From Marsupella aquatica (lineage: Eukaryota; Marchantiophyta), in NCBI GenBank assembly GCA_973895155.1, contig OZ316893.1, positions 2,604,001 through 2,668,000 on the forward strand: 64,000 bases of DNA. Reading direction: 5' to 3'. The notes beneath the pieces are model-generated. The model saw nothing but the letters and a program-made list of their open reading frames with translations. It ran no database searches and was not told the origin of the DNA. Every line of letters begins with the position of its first letter. The first letter of the stretch is position 1. Both the position numbers and the translations under genes were made by a program. Positions 35,230 through 45,191 of this stretch are shown here, one piece after another.

Positions 35230-36084
35230 CCCCCCGCTCTCGAGCAGCTGCAGGTGACGTTGAGGTGAGTTACAAAAGGTCGAGAGAGAAGAATGGCCGG
35301 GGACAATGAATCGGTAGTAGCAGCGTTGAAAAAATTGCTGATCATCATGACAATCATGGAGTTGTTGTATGTCGTAGGAGTGCAGCTCTGGAACGGGGCA
35401 AAGGTGATAGTGCACCGATGGAATTCAGATGAAGTGCAGAAGGTGAAGACTCCAGACCTAAGTACGTAAACCCGTAAGTAAAGTAGGAACCCCCTTTGAA
35501 GAAGATAAGGTCAAACTGAGTGCAAAGTTCAGGAGCAACAAAGTGATAGTAGTTGTCGGGGCCCCCTCTGAAGGTGTAAGTAGACGACGGCGAACAGGAC
35601 CCAGAGTGCTACAAAATGACAGTGTGGGGCAATTCTATGCAGTGGCAATAGGTGTGAGACCTGGAATATATCGCACCTGGGAGGAGGCAAGCTGACAGAT
35701 GACGGGGTATAGTGGTACTCGTCACATGAAGTTTAGAACGTTGGTGGAGGCTCAACAATATCTCCTCCTTGAGTATCGAAAGGTGATATGATTGAATGGA
35801 ATTTAGAGAAGCTCAAACTAGTAGTGGAGCAGAGCGGGAAGCTGATAGAATATTGACGATGCAGGTCAGACATAGAATATTTTGTTGTGTCTTTTGTGAG
35901 AAGGTGCAGTGTATGCATATGAGGGCTAGAGAAAGGATGGATACCAAGCCTCAATGAAGATTGTTTGAGCAGCTTCGAGTAGAGTGCGATTCTTTTGCTC
36001 GCCATTCTGATGGGGGGGTGCAGTGAGTGGACGTCTCATTCCGTGGTGAAAACAGTACTACTCATTAAAATCTGAAGACGTGTA

Positions 36085-36410
36085 TTATCCCCCTCGGTCA
36101 GACCAAATGCAGGAAATAGAAGACAGTAAATTCAATTCTTTTTCTGCTGCGCGAGCTGCCGCGGTTCTGAATTCCTTGAAGTATCGATAAGTTTCACTCT
36201 TCTGAGTGAGAAAGTAAACCCAAGTGAACCAGGTAAAATTGTCAGTAAAGGTAAGAATGTACTTGAGTGGCGAAGATGATTTGATCGGGCCATAGAGATT
36301 AGAGTGAACAAGTTCAAGAGGACGAGAGGTCTGATGGACAAATGTCTTGGGCGGGGTCTTGGGGACTTTCTCGCAATGAGATTTACCAAGAATACATGAA
36401 GTGTGCACAC
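36085..36410 (-). pseudogene. Copia integrase remnant
   Basis: About 107 codons with the integrase start (LELVHSNLYGP, FTDNFTWFTWVYF, WSDRGG). The usual aspartates are partly changed: HSN for HSD, and TDN for TDD. A further piece with NGEQKNRTLLE lies at about 35930-36010 in a shifted frame. Non-functional. Confidence 0.75.
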
Positions 36411-37380
36411 TGATCGAGTTTCTTCAGTAGAGGGACTTTGTAGAGGTTGTCAACTTTGGTCTCTGCAAGATTGGCCTGTGGCTTGACATGATGGAGGTTG
36501 GAGGCGCGAAGCTGGAGCTGAGAGATCTCATCAGGTTTCTTCAGATCACATTCGACTTCCCAATGGCTAGACTTACCACAATAGTTGCAACTTCTGGTTG
36601 AGAGACGTTTTCCTGACTGCAACGGCCCCTTTGGTGGGCCATGAGAGTCAGAGTAGTAGGGGGTATATATGGGAGTCGGAGTTGCCGCGTCCACGATTGA
36701 AGTTGGAGTAGCCTCCACGGTTGCTATGGTTGTAGGAGTTGCTTCAGTTGAAGCCTGGTTTGAAGCGGGCCAGCAGAGCTTCTTCTTGGAGCTTGCCGGC
36801 AAGCATGGCTTCTTCAGCAAGCTAGTTCCCCTTTCTTGCTTTTGCGCCAGTATTCCTCAGCCTGCATGCGCTCAACAAAATATGTGTATGTAGGTGGAGG
36901 TGTACGTGACAGGTCAAAACCGAAACTGGACACGAAGGGCCTCCAGATGAGAGGCAAACCGTTTAGGACCATATTCATAAGACAACCATTGCAAACCTCG
37001 ACATTGAATGATGCTAGCAAGTTTGGAAGTGAGATCTTCAACTTCCCTTAGATACTCCTTGATGCTGGTGCCGTCAGCCATCTTGACTCCGGTCAGCTGT
37101 TGTTCTAGTAGGAGTCGTCGTTGGAGGAGGTCTCCACCAAAGCGTTGTTTGAAATGAGTTCAGCCAACGACTGGATCATTCCCAAATTTCTTCACCGTTG
37201 GAAGAAACTTGTCACTAATAGTGGCAGTCAGAATAGACTTGGCACTCAGCTTCCTCTTCCTCAGTTCCTGTGGCGTGAGGTCAACAATGACAACTTCTGT
37301 AGCTTCACTGTCTGCATTGTCAGGGTCTGGGATAGCGGGATCAAATCCCAGCTCATCCCACACTTTGCCACATTCTAGTA
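36383..37380 (-). pseudogene. Copia gag remnant
   Basis: Frame-shifted pieces: an N-terminal part at 37160-37363 (ISDKFLPTVKKF), a UBN2-like part at 36814-37041 (MVLNGLPLIWRPFVSS) and a Thr/Pro-rich part with zinc knuckle CNYCGKSSHWEVEC at 36383-36820. Non-functional remains. Confidence 0.7.
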
Positions 37381-37604
37381 GCGCCTAGACACGGATCGCC
37401 TAGGACATGTAGTTGCTGGAACCATCGACTGAGTTTGTCCCCAGCTGTGAACAAGCGTGACATCTCCATATCTGAATATACTATCTAGATATTGTGGACT
37501 AGTACAATAGTATAGCAGTCAGTCTATAAAGAAACTTCTAGCGTACTCAGCAAATTCTCATCTGCGCAGCTATAGTGGGGAGCGATCTCCTCGCTCCGAA
37601 ACCA

Positions 37605-38225
37605 TGAGGGAAACTTGAACCAAGACACTGCTATTGCTGTGTCTAACTGAGACAAAGGAAGAGAGGAATGAGCATTGGTTAAGTAGGTAGTGGAACGACT
37701 GTCGAGGCGCCGCAGAAGGGGAGCCAAAACAATTCAAGGAAGGATCAACTACTCCAAACTAAGAGACCCCTAAATCTAAGGGGTGAGAGCCAGAGTATTT
37801 TGTAAGTGTGAATTTTAGCCAAATTCCACCTCCCCAAAACACTTTTGCCACTTTTGGCCAATATTGGCTACATTTTTTTGACACCATTAGCCACTCTTCC
37901 ATCAAATCATGGGCCCCATTAACCAGAATCTAAGGGTCCTCCTTAAATCTAGGGATATCTGAGCCAGAATCTAAGGGTCCTCCTTAAATCTAGGGATATC
38001 TGACAGTCGACATTTAATTCAGAAAAATCTGGCAGAGAATATTCCTAGAATCTACTCCTTAGAGAAGCAAACATTCGCCACATTGGCTGAAAATAAAAAA
38101 AACCTTAAAAAATACACTGGTGAGAGCGGAAGGAACTGGCAGCACCCTAAGTAACGTGGAGTTTAGGGGAGGACCGCAAGTCCAAAGAGGACAAAGGAGC
38201 CTGATGGTCGTAACATATCTCAACC
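37605..38225 (-). repeat. 5' LTR of the decayed copia element, with nested MITE
   Basis: It matches the other LTR from TGAGGGAAACTTGAAC to TAACATATCT, interrupted by a 329-bp insertion. Confidence 0.85.
37791..38119. mobile_element. hAT-type MITE nested in an LTR
   Basis: 329 bp from CAGAGTATTTT to AAATACACTG. The inverted ends match (CAGAGTATTTTGTAAG against CAGTGTATTTTTTAAG). The 8-bp target GTGAGAGC lies on both sides (37783-37790, 38120-38127) and the unoccupied LTR sequence is seen at 35.1 kb. CAG-type ends with 8-bp duplications are those of hAT elements. Inside, a 47-bp unit (CAGAATCTAAGGGTCCTCCT) is present twice. It holds no coding frame. Confidence 0.9.
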
Positions 38226-39263
38226 CCTGTTACGTACATGTTGCCTTCCTGATCCTTCGTGAGTGCCAAGTTACAGACCAACATCTCCGCCTTCCCCCTA
38301 GACTTTCCGAATCAGACCCACACAAGTGAAGTTTAAATGACTTACAGAAACAAAGTCACCTGCCCTTTGATTCGTTTTCGTAGTACGTTCCAGATTAATT
38401 ACGCGGGAAGGCAAAATTTCAGATCACAACAGGAGCAGATCAGTCGCTGCTATAGCTAGAGTTCAGAAGAGCACAAAAACCTATTGACAGATTACTAAAG
38501 AGAAGTGCTAGTGTCTTGCAATGTATGTGAATACAGCATAATTTAGTATTTCCGCTCCTTGGGGTGAAGCCATTCTCAACCATGATTCACAAAACAAAAT
38601 TGTGATAGAGCGGCTAGTTATAATCTTGTTGGCAGTTGCTTCATGATAGGGTATGGAAACGTATCTTTGAGGAACTGGCTGGCAGAAGTGTTCTCGACTG
38701 CAGTTTACGTTTGGTTAACTAGTACGTACCTACCGGGCTACCTTCGATCCTGAGGCCAGAACTCTACGTGGTAGGAAATCCTTCGAAAAAACACTGTAGT
38801 GAACTGAACGAACAGACACAACATTATACATCAAAATGGTATAATACACTCTTGATATGTAAAGCATGAATGAATGTTTTTATTATGCACTGGAAATAGT
38901 CCAGGGCCCAGCAGTAAACCAAGCGTACATGTACCCAAACTGGGTTCTGAATCTTTTCCAGCTAGCTATCTACGTACTAGCTAGCTTAAGCCGCGCGAGA
39001 ATATGACACATGATAGGACGGTCCCATCACCATCGACAAATATATAGCATCATATTCCTGAAACGCAGCCAGAACTGTATTGAAGATCATGTAGCTTATT
39101 TTCCAACGTCGAATGCTGCTGGAGTTACGGTACCCATTCATGAAGGTTTGTGACGGGAAGTCACTTGATTCGCCTTGCAACGCCTTCTCATTTGCAATGG
39201 TATGAAGAACGAGGATAACAACCGAGAGGAGAAAGTACTCTTGCTTAATTGATGAATTCAAGT
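38226..39263. other. Spacer and probable 3' UTR of the H2A.Z gene
   Basis: No supported gene. The part next to 39263 is probably the histone mRNA tail; a 91-codon minus frame there has no family resemblance. Confidence 0.4.
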
Positions 39264-39677
39264 CTAGGTATTCTTCGGCTTTTTGCCGAGAAGTGACCTA
39301 TGAATATGGGGTATAACGCCCCCACCCGCAATGGTGGCCTTGATCATTACATCGAGCTCTTCATCGCCCCTGATGGCAAGTTGCAAAGTTCGGGGACTTA
39401 TGCGCTTGACATTCAAGTCCTTGCAAGCATTGCCTGCCAATTCTAAGACCTCAGCAGTCAAATACTCGAGAATAGCTGCGGAATACACAGCCGCCGTTGC
39501 ACCCACTCGTCCGTTGGAAGGAACTCGAGCTTTCAACAGCCGGTGGATGCGTCCAACCGGAAAGGTGATGCCAGCTCGAGATGACCTCGAGATAGCCTTC
39601 ATCTTGCCCTTCTTGTTGCTTTCTGGGCTCTTCGACTTCCTTGTCGTCTCGTTCAGCGACTGATTCCCTGCCACCAT
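39264..39677 (-). CDS. Histone H2A.Z-like variant, intronless
   Basis: 137 codons from the ATG at 39677 (context ATCATGG). The frame stays open 21 codons further upstream, but MVAGNQ and a lysine-rich tail fit the usual H2A.Z length. The histone fold has [57 protein letters not shown] and the docking segment [18 protein letters not shown], which marks H2A.Z rather than canonical H2A (VLPNIQ/H). It wraps DNA with H2B in nucleosomes, typically at gene starts. Divergent parts are [15 protein letters not shown] in the first loop and [13 protein letters not shown]. Known flowering-plant H2A.Z genes have introns and this one has none, so a retrocopy or an early-diverged variant is possible. Confidence 0.88.
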   Translation of the reverse strand: MVAGNQSLNETTRKSKSPESNKKGKMKAISRSSRAGITFPVGRIHRLLKARVPSNGRVGATAAVYSAAILEYLTAEVLELAGNACKDLNVKRISPRTLQLAIRGDEELDVMIKATIAGGGVIPHIHRSLLGKKPKNT

Positions 39678-41814
39678 GATGTTCGCTCTAATTTCCCGGA
39701 ACGTTAACTCACAGCAGAATGAGACTTTAGAGGACGCCAACCTGGTCGCCTACCAATGCTCCGCGCGAAGAAAGAGATGACACACTGAGACAAAATGAGA
39801 AGGCAGGATCTGGGTCTGCATCGAAATGAAATATAGTGTCGCCAAGAGATCCTTAAATAGCTCAATTTCCAGGTAGAGAAAATATGAGTCTTACTGAGTA
39901 CACAATGAAGCGGTACCGACTCTAGACAGCTTCTCGATCATTTTTCCCTTTCCTAAGTAGGACACCAAATAGTAACCAACTACAAAATCGAAACTGTTCT
40001 TTGGTAGTATGCCTTCGGGTGTTATGAGTAAACAAAAAAGTTGGACTGACTACAGACAGACCCTACCAGTAGTTGCTGCTTACGTCGAACTGACCAAAAT
40101 AAAGAGTGATAGCTAGTGGTTCTTCGGCTTCATTCATAAGTGAATATCAGCTATTAGTAAAAGAGTATCATGTGGCAAGGGGGACAAATTTGATCTACCC
40201 AAGTGATATTTTCCAAGATGGCCGTTCAGCTTTGTCTGCCAAATTGACCAAATTGCTCCTAGCTGGGAACTAAAGAAGGTCAAGCCAGGATTAGACGAGT
40301 GATTCACCTGTCAAATTTGATTGAAAAAGAAGCTTTTTCAAGTCAGAACGGTTAGAGATTTATTTTGCAGAAAGTCGAAACTGGCAGCACTCCTTGGCGT
40401 TAGTTGTAAACAAGGAGCACCCCAACTTCTGCTCATTAGTCTTGTGGCCAAACTTATGGGCAATGTTCAGTTCACATTTAACACTTTCAGATAAATAAAT
40501 GAACACAAATTTTGCAAAACTGAAGCTAAGAAGGGCCACCGTGTAGGACACAGCTCCTGGCATAGCTCTCCTATAGACCAGAGTATGATGGTCCATGGGA
40601 ATGTGGGGCACATAACTTGATTATTGTAGGTTTAAGAGAATTTTAGCTTTTGAGCTGCAAGGCAATTACAAACTACACTGTTCACTCTAATTGGTTTGAT
40701 CTCGGAATTAATGTGAGTCTATAATTAATGTTGGTAATATTAATTTAAGAGTGGGGCAAGTTTGAATAGGAGAAAAATTAGCTTTGAGCTGCAAGGCAAC
40801 TACAAACTAGGCTGTTCACTCTAGTTGGTTTTTTTCATCTCAGAATTAATGTTGGTAATACTAATTTAAGAGCAGGGCAATTTTGAATAGAAAATAACAG
40901 TAAATGTAGTGGTTTTCTGAGCTAATACTATTTAGGGTTTGGATTCACTGAACAATAGTTGAACAAGTCAAATTTGTCTAGTCCCACTTCTGATTTGTGC
41001 TGACATTGTCTGACAAGTAGTGTAAACCTTGTTGAAACTCTATTCCCTAACTGCAATTTTTATTTTTAGCATGAGACATTCTCTTCGAGAGCAATGTCTT
41101 TTGTATGTGTGCATTAGAACCCTCTCACTGTTGCTTGTATAAAAGTAAATCTTTCAAATGTGATCTCCAAGAAAAATTTTCAAATCTTCAAATAGTATTA
41201 TCCACAAATGGAATTAGTGTTATCGTTACTTTCCAAGTAACATTATGGAAAAATCAAAATTAAAATTATACTACATATTACTTAGTGAGTACACTATATT
41301 GTTAGTCAGTAATTAAAATTAGAAATACTAATTGAAGAGTCAAAGCCCCAAAAATAAATGTTGCACATTAGGAAAGTTAATTGTCATAATTAATGTAGAG
41401 AAGGAGGAGACTTAAGAAAACACAATATATTGTGTTATAACAGTAAAAATTAATCTAATTAAATTTATCTCTTTCCAATGAAAAACAACCAAAAACCATC
41501 ACTTTGAGAAAAAATATGTTTACTTCTCTAGCCTACACTCAAAAGAGCAAGTATTTGAATTTATGGACATCATTTATTAGAATTCAACTCAAATTTTGGA
41601 GTATGTGGTCAACAATTGGGTTTCATAGCCCGGTTTCATAGCCCAACCCCTCGGCCCAGGAGGGCTGCAAATTCCAAACTTATTTTCACTCTAGAAGAGC
41701 TACCAGGCTTTCTTTGGAGCTCTACCATGCTAAGTTGGGTGTTTACTCGAGAGCTCTACCAAACTTGCCAGTTCTCTGCTAAGTTGGGTGTTAGCTAAGT
41801 TGGGTGTTAACTTG
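39678..41814. other. Promoter side of H2A.Z and gene-poor spacer
   Basis: No gene seen. A tandem duplication of about 140 bp (GAGCTGCAAGGCAA, TGTTCACTCTA, AATTAATGTTGGTAATA) occupies about 40641-40895. The rest is AT-rich. Confidence 0.4.
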
Positions 41815-41960
41815 TTGGTTCCTTTTTTGTACTTTTCTGCTTTTGGTTGGGTCCCTTTGGCTTGTTTTTCTTGGGGCCATTTGCTCTCTTTTCCTTCCCT
41901 TCATTGGAATATGTCTCCCAGGTGGGGAGTTTTTTGCCCTTGGGCACTCTGATATTGGAG
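41815..41960 (+). repeat. LINE-tail-like dispersed repeat, copy 1
   Basis: T-rich sequence with GGCTTGTTTTTCTTGGGGCC and TTTTTTGCCCTTGGGCA, followed by TCTGATATT. It matches the inverted copy at 47.9-48.1 kb. It resembles LINE 3' ends by composition; the class is inference. Confidence 0.45.
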
Positions 41961-42110
41961 AAATCTGTTAGTGAGAAATCCGTTAGTGATACTGTAGAAA
42001 AGACACTGCGAGGTGAAATAAATTGATATTAAAGTATGCCTGGTGTCGTTTTCTACTTTGGGATGGAACTAAACGGTATATGAAGACCTAGCAGATTCAT
42101 GACAGCAATC

Positions 42111-42340
42111 CTCGACTGTCACGAAACTGACCCTTCTGGAAAGTGGGAAACAGTAGCTTTGTCCAAACTTTCCGCTAAGTATGAGATTTCGAAGTTCTAC
42201 ACGATTTTGAAGACAGATGCCGTGTGCTCCTCTCCTCGACTCCAGGAAACTAACCCATCTGGAAAGTTGGGAACCGGCAGCTCTGTCCAATTTTCCAGTG
42301 AGTGGGAGATTTCGGAGTTCGGCATGATTTAAAGACAGAA
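42111..42340. repeat. 124-bp tandem duplication
   Basis: Two diverged copies starting CTCGACT, with TCTGGAAAGT, TTGTCCAA or CTGTCCAA, GAGATTTC and AAAGACAG in the same order. The function is unknown. Confidence 0.65.
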
Positions 42341-43087
42341 AAGTCCATCTTACCTTCGGAGATCACGCCATATGTAACCACGCGATTCCAACTTCAACCT
42401 CAAAGTCCATGAAAATAGTCCACGTTTGAGAATGATCATTTCGTTTTCCAGAAAAGGAGTTCATAATCATAAAAATGTCTCACAGTTACATAATCAATCA
42501 CTTTCTCTCTAAAAATACCCTTCTCTAAACCCTAAACCTTCGCCCCAAAAATCACACTAACGGATGAGATATCCTTCAAAGCTCTGCCTAGAAAAATGGA
42601 CAACGAAATGAGATATATTGTACACAAACTTAGCGTCGCCCAGAGGCGACGGGCAGCTAGGTCTAAACCAGAGAAAGATGAAGTCCGGCCAAACAAAGAA
42701 ACTTACTCCTTGTTGCAGTCCTATAAATAAGACAGGAGCACAACCACGAGAGCTATGTGTTGTTTAGTGCCTCAAATCGCGGGCTCCTGATTCAACGTCT
42801 TGCGCTGGTCCATTCTTCAAGGCAGGATCGTCTTCCCCAACTGCTTGACGAGTTGGTCCAGTTGGTACACTTGAATGAGCCTCAGTTCCAGGGATGTATT
42901 TGTGTGCAAACCCAGCTGTTGCACACCAAAGGTTGTAAGTTAGATCCAGACAAGACCCTGCCTATCATTTGTCAAACTTACAAGCCACACTTTACTGCCA
43001 CAGTCTGTAAATTGACAAACCTTTCTACTCATAGTATTGCAATTGTCTCTCAATAGTGCAATGCTGTGTACGGCAAAATATAAATGT

Positions 43088-45191
43088 CTAGAGAACACGC
43101 TGAACATGTGTAAACTCACCGTTGTCTGCGTAAAGGCTGGGAAAATGTGTTCGGTAGGTGAAGTAAGCCACGATGAGCCCTGCAAAATGAAGGATCGTAA
43201 CTTTAATAAACTATAGATCTACGATACAGACCCCTAATACTTTAAATCATCCTTCCTTTTCCACCAACCACAAGGAAAGTCACTTCTTGTGAAGGCAAAG
43301 TGAATGATTTCCGTGTGAGCAGTCATCTTCCAACAAATTTCAAGCAAGTGAAGGAACAGAGCGAGCGTTTAACTGAGTCCATTCACATCAGGGAAAGATT
43401 TGGCGACCAACCTAAAAATGCACCAAAAATGCAATCCCACCATCGGTGCTGATAATTGTCCACTCGAGAGACAGCAACTAGAGTGGCACACAGTAAAGGA
43501 AGAAACACAATCACCACCCTGGAGGTCCAGCCTCTCTTGTCGAAGACTCCAAGTTTTCCCATCAGGTACAAAGATAAGTAACCAAGCCCGGCGAAGGACC
43601 CTGCATACCGTCACCATACAAGGATAAATTTTTCGAAAGCAAGCCAAACTTTAGATAGCAGTCCGCAGTCGACGATGACAGGCCGTCGAGGCTTTCGAAA
43701 AATTTAGGGTTGCAATCGAGATCCCTATATAAATGCCATAAGCATTTTTTGGGAACGGTCGACATTGTACGATAGATCAAAAAAAGGGATTGAAAACCAC
43801 GAGTCGCCATGCTAACAAAAACTCAAGAAAATAGAACACACTGATGAGGATGAACAAATTAAAAAGGGATTGAAAGAAATGAATATACGTACATGATGCA
43901 TGCCCACTTGGGAAACTTTTATATCCATCTCTAATGTCAGCGGTAGAGCCGTGACAAATTACTCGTTGTGTGATAGGCTCATAATTCTGCAAGAAGACAA
44001 GTTTTAGAAGATGATCAACCAACACTACTGAAGTTGATTCTCGTGCGTGTGAACTGCAGTCTTCTGTACTCTACCCCTCATCCTGTCTCTAGAAAACAAA
44101 TAAAACCCAATGCCTACAAGCACTTGACAATACCAATCTTCTTGTTTCTGAGCGTACAAAGGAGATCTTGCATTATAAATGCAAGAAACGTCTCGTGAAA
44201 GGGCATCCCGGGATCGATGAGTATATGTACCTCTTTAAGGTCTGGAAAGCACCTCAAGAAGAAATCTGGCCGGGGCATTCCCACGGTATTTTTTATGGAA
44301 TCAGTTAAGAGAGCTGTGAGTGCGATAGCGGTTGCCAGACCTGCACGAGAAAACATCATACGCCTTCAATTCCTCCTCACATAATCAACGCTGATGAAGC
44401 TCAGCCAATAAAAAGTAACTTAGTAGTTATCTCAATACTGAGATGCGACCGCAGACTCTTTACTTCATATTTGGAGTTAAGAACAGGACTATACCCTCGA
44501 ATCAAAGAGAATTGCAGAATCGAATTGCTTCTTATATCAAACAGAGAAATGTATAACCTCTATAGTTACATAGAAGAAAAGCACGCAGATCACCTTGTGG
44601 AAACGAAAGACTTCACCGAAACAGAAAACTTACCAAGAAATGCACTATGAAAATCTCTTACGCTTCTCCTTCTAAGGAAGAAGACCAAAAACCCCGCGAG
44701 AGGAGCAAGAACCGCGATTAGCTGCTCACATGAATTACGAAGGCAAAGGTCAGTGATCCCTCTCAGCTCACTGGTGTAAACATGGCTGAAGCTTCCTTCT
44801 TATCCTAAAAGTCTTCTTAGCACAATTGCATACTGATTGAAAGAGAATCATGAAGAGAATTGCCTTGATATTCTTACAGAAAACTATTTAGGAAAGAGAA
44901 CGAATCGAAGCAAGTCCAACTCACCAACACAGTCCAGGTGGGAACGGTCGTTTTTTCCCTTGGGTATCTGTAGTCGTTAATATTAAATTGCCCCACGAAA
45001 CGATGAAAAGGTGGAATCACAACGTAGACAATTATCTCCACAATAGCAACGACAACAACCATTAACCAATCCCGGAAGTGGTGCTTGAGCAACTTTCCGA
45101 AGCCGATGTCATGCTGGCCTTCTGCAACGGAGGTACCAGGATTCCCCGGTCTATCTCTCAATGGAGTGTTGTAGCCATCCGCACTCGTCAC
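43088..45191 (-). CDS. LPP: Lipid phosphate phosphatase (PAP2 family membrane enzyme)
   Basis: Six exons with GT/AG borders and consistent phase: 45191-44925, 44721-44634, 44340-44231, 43986-43893, 43600-43412 and 43179-43088 (stop TAG), giving 279 residues. The enzyme removes phosphate from phosphatidic acid and related lipids in membranes. The three catalytic motifs are present: KNTVGMPRP (K-x6-RP), FPSGHAS split by an intron, and [12 protein letters not shown] (SR-x5-H-x3-D). Several membrane segments are visible ([52 protein letters not shown]). PFHRFVG and the RYP segment match plant LPPs, which are usually about 290-340 residues. No in-frame ATG opens exon 1: an acceptor (TTTCAG) precedes TGACGAGT, so the start codon may be split over a 5' intron (A/TG) or lie in an unseen upstream exon. 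Confidence 0.9.

Larger units (their letters stand above)
34926..38225 (-). mobile_element. Decayed Ty1-copia element lacking reverse transcriptase
   Basis: 3.3 kb on the minus strand between diverged LTRs, flanked by CTTGT and CCTGT, which look like a 5-bp target duplication with one change. The primer site TGGTTTCGGAGC follows the 5' LTR and a polypurine tract GAGAGCGGGGGG precedes the 3' LTR. Gag remains lie at 36383-37380 (UBN2-like NGLPLIWRPFVSS, zinc knuckle CNYCGKSSHWEVEC), integrase remains at 36005-36410 (HSNLYGP, FTDNFTW, SDRGG, QNG-x2-KNRTLLE). Frameshifts break it several times, and no reverse transcriptase or RNase H is left. It is unrelated in LTR sequence to the intact element. 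Confidence 0.85.

Noticed and set aside
36669-36893. Plus-strand valine-rich frame over the gag remnant
   Set aside because: Antisense shadow of the Thr/Pro-rich gag segment.
38986-39261. 91-codon frame directly downstream of the H2A.Z stop
   Set aside because: No family resemblance; more likely the 3' UTR.
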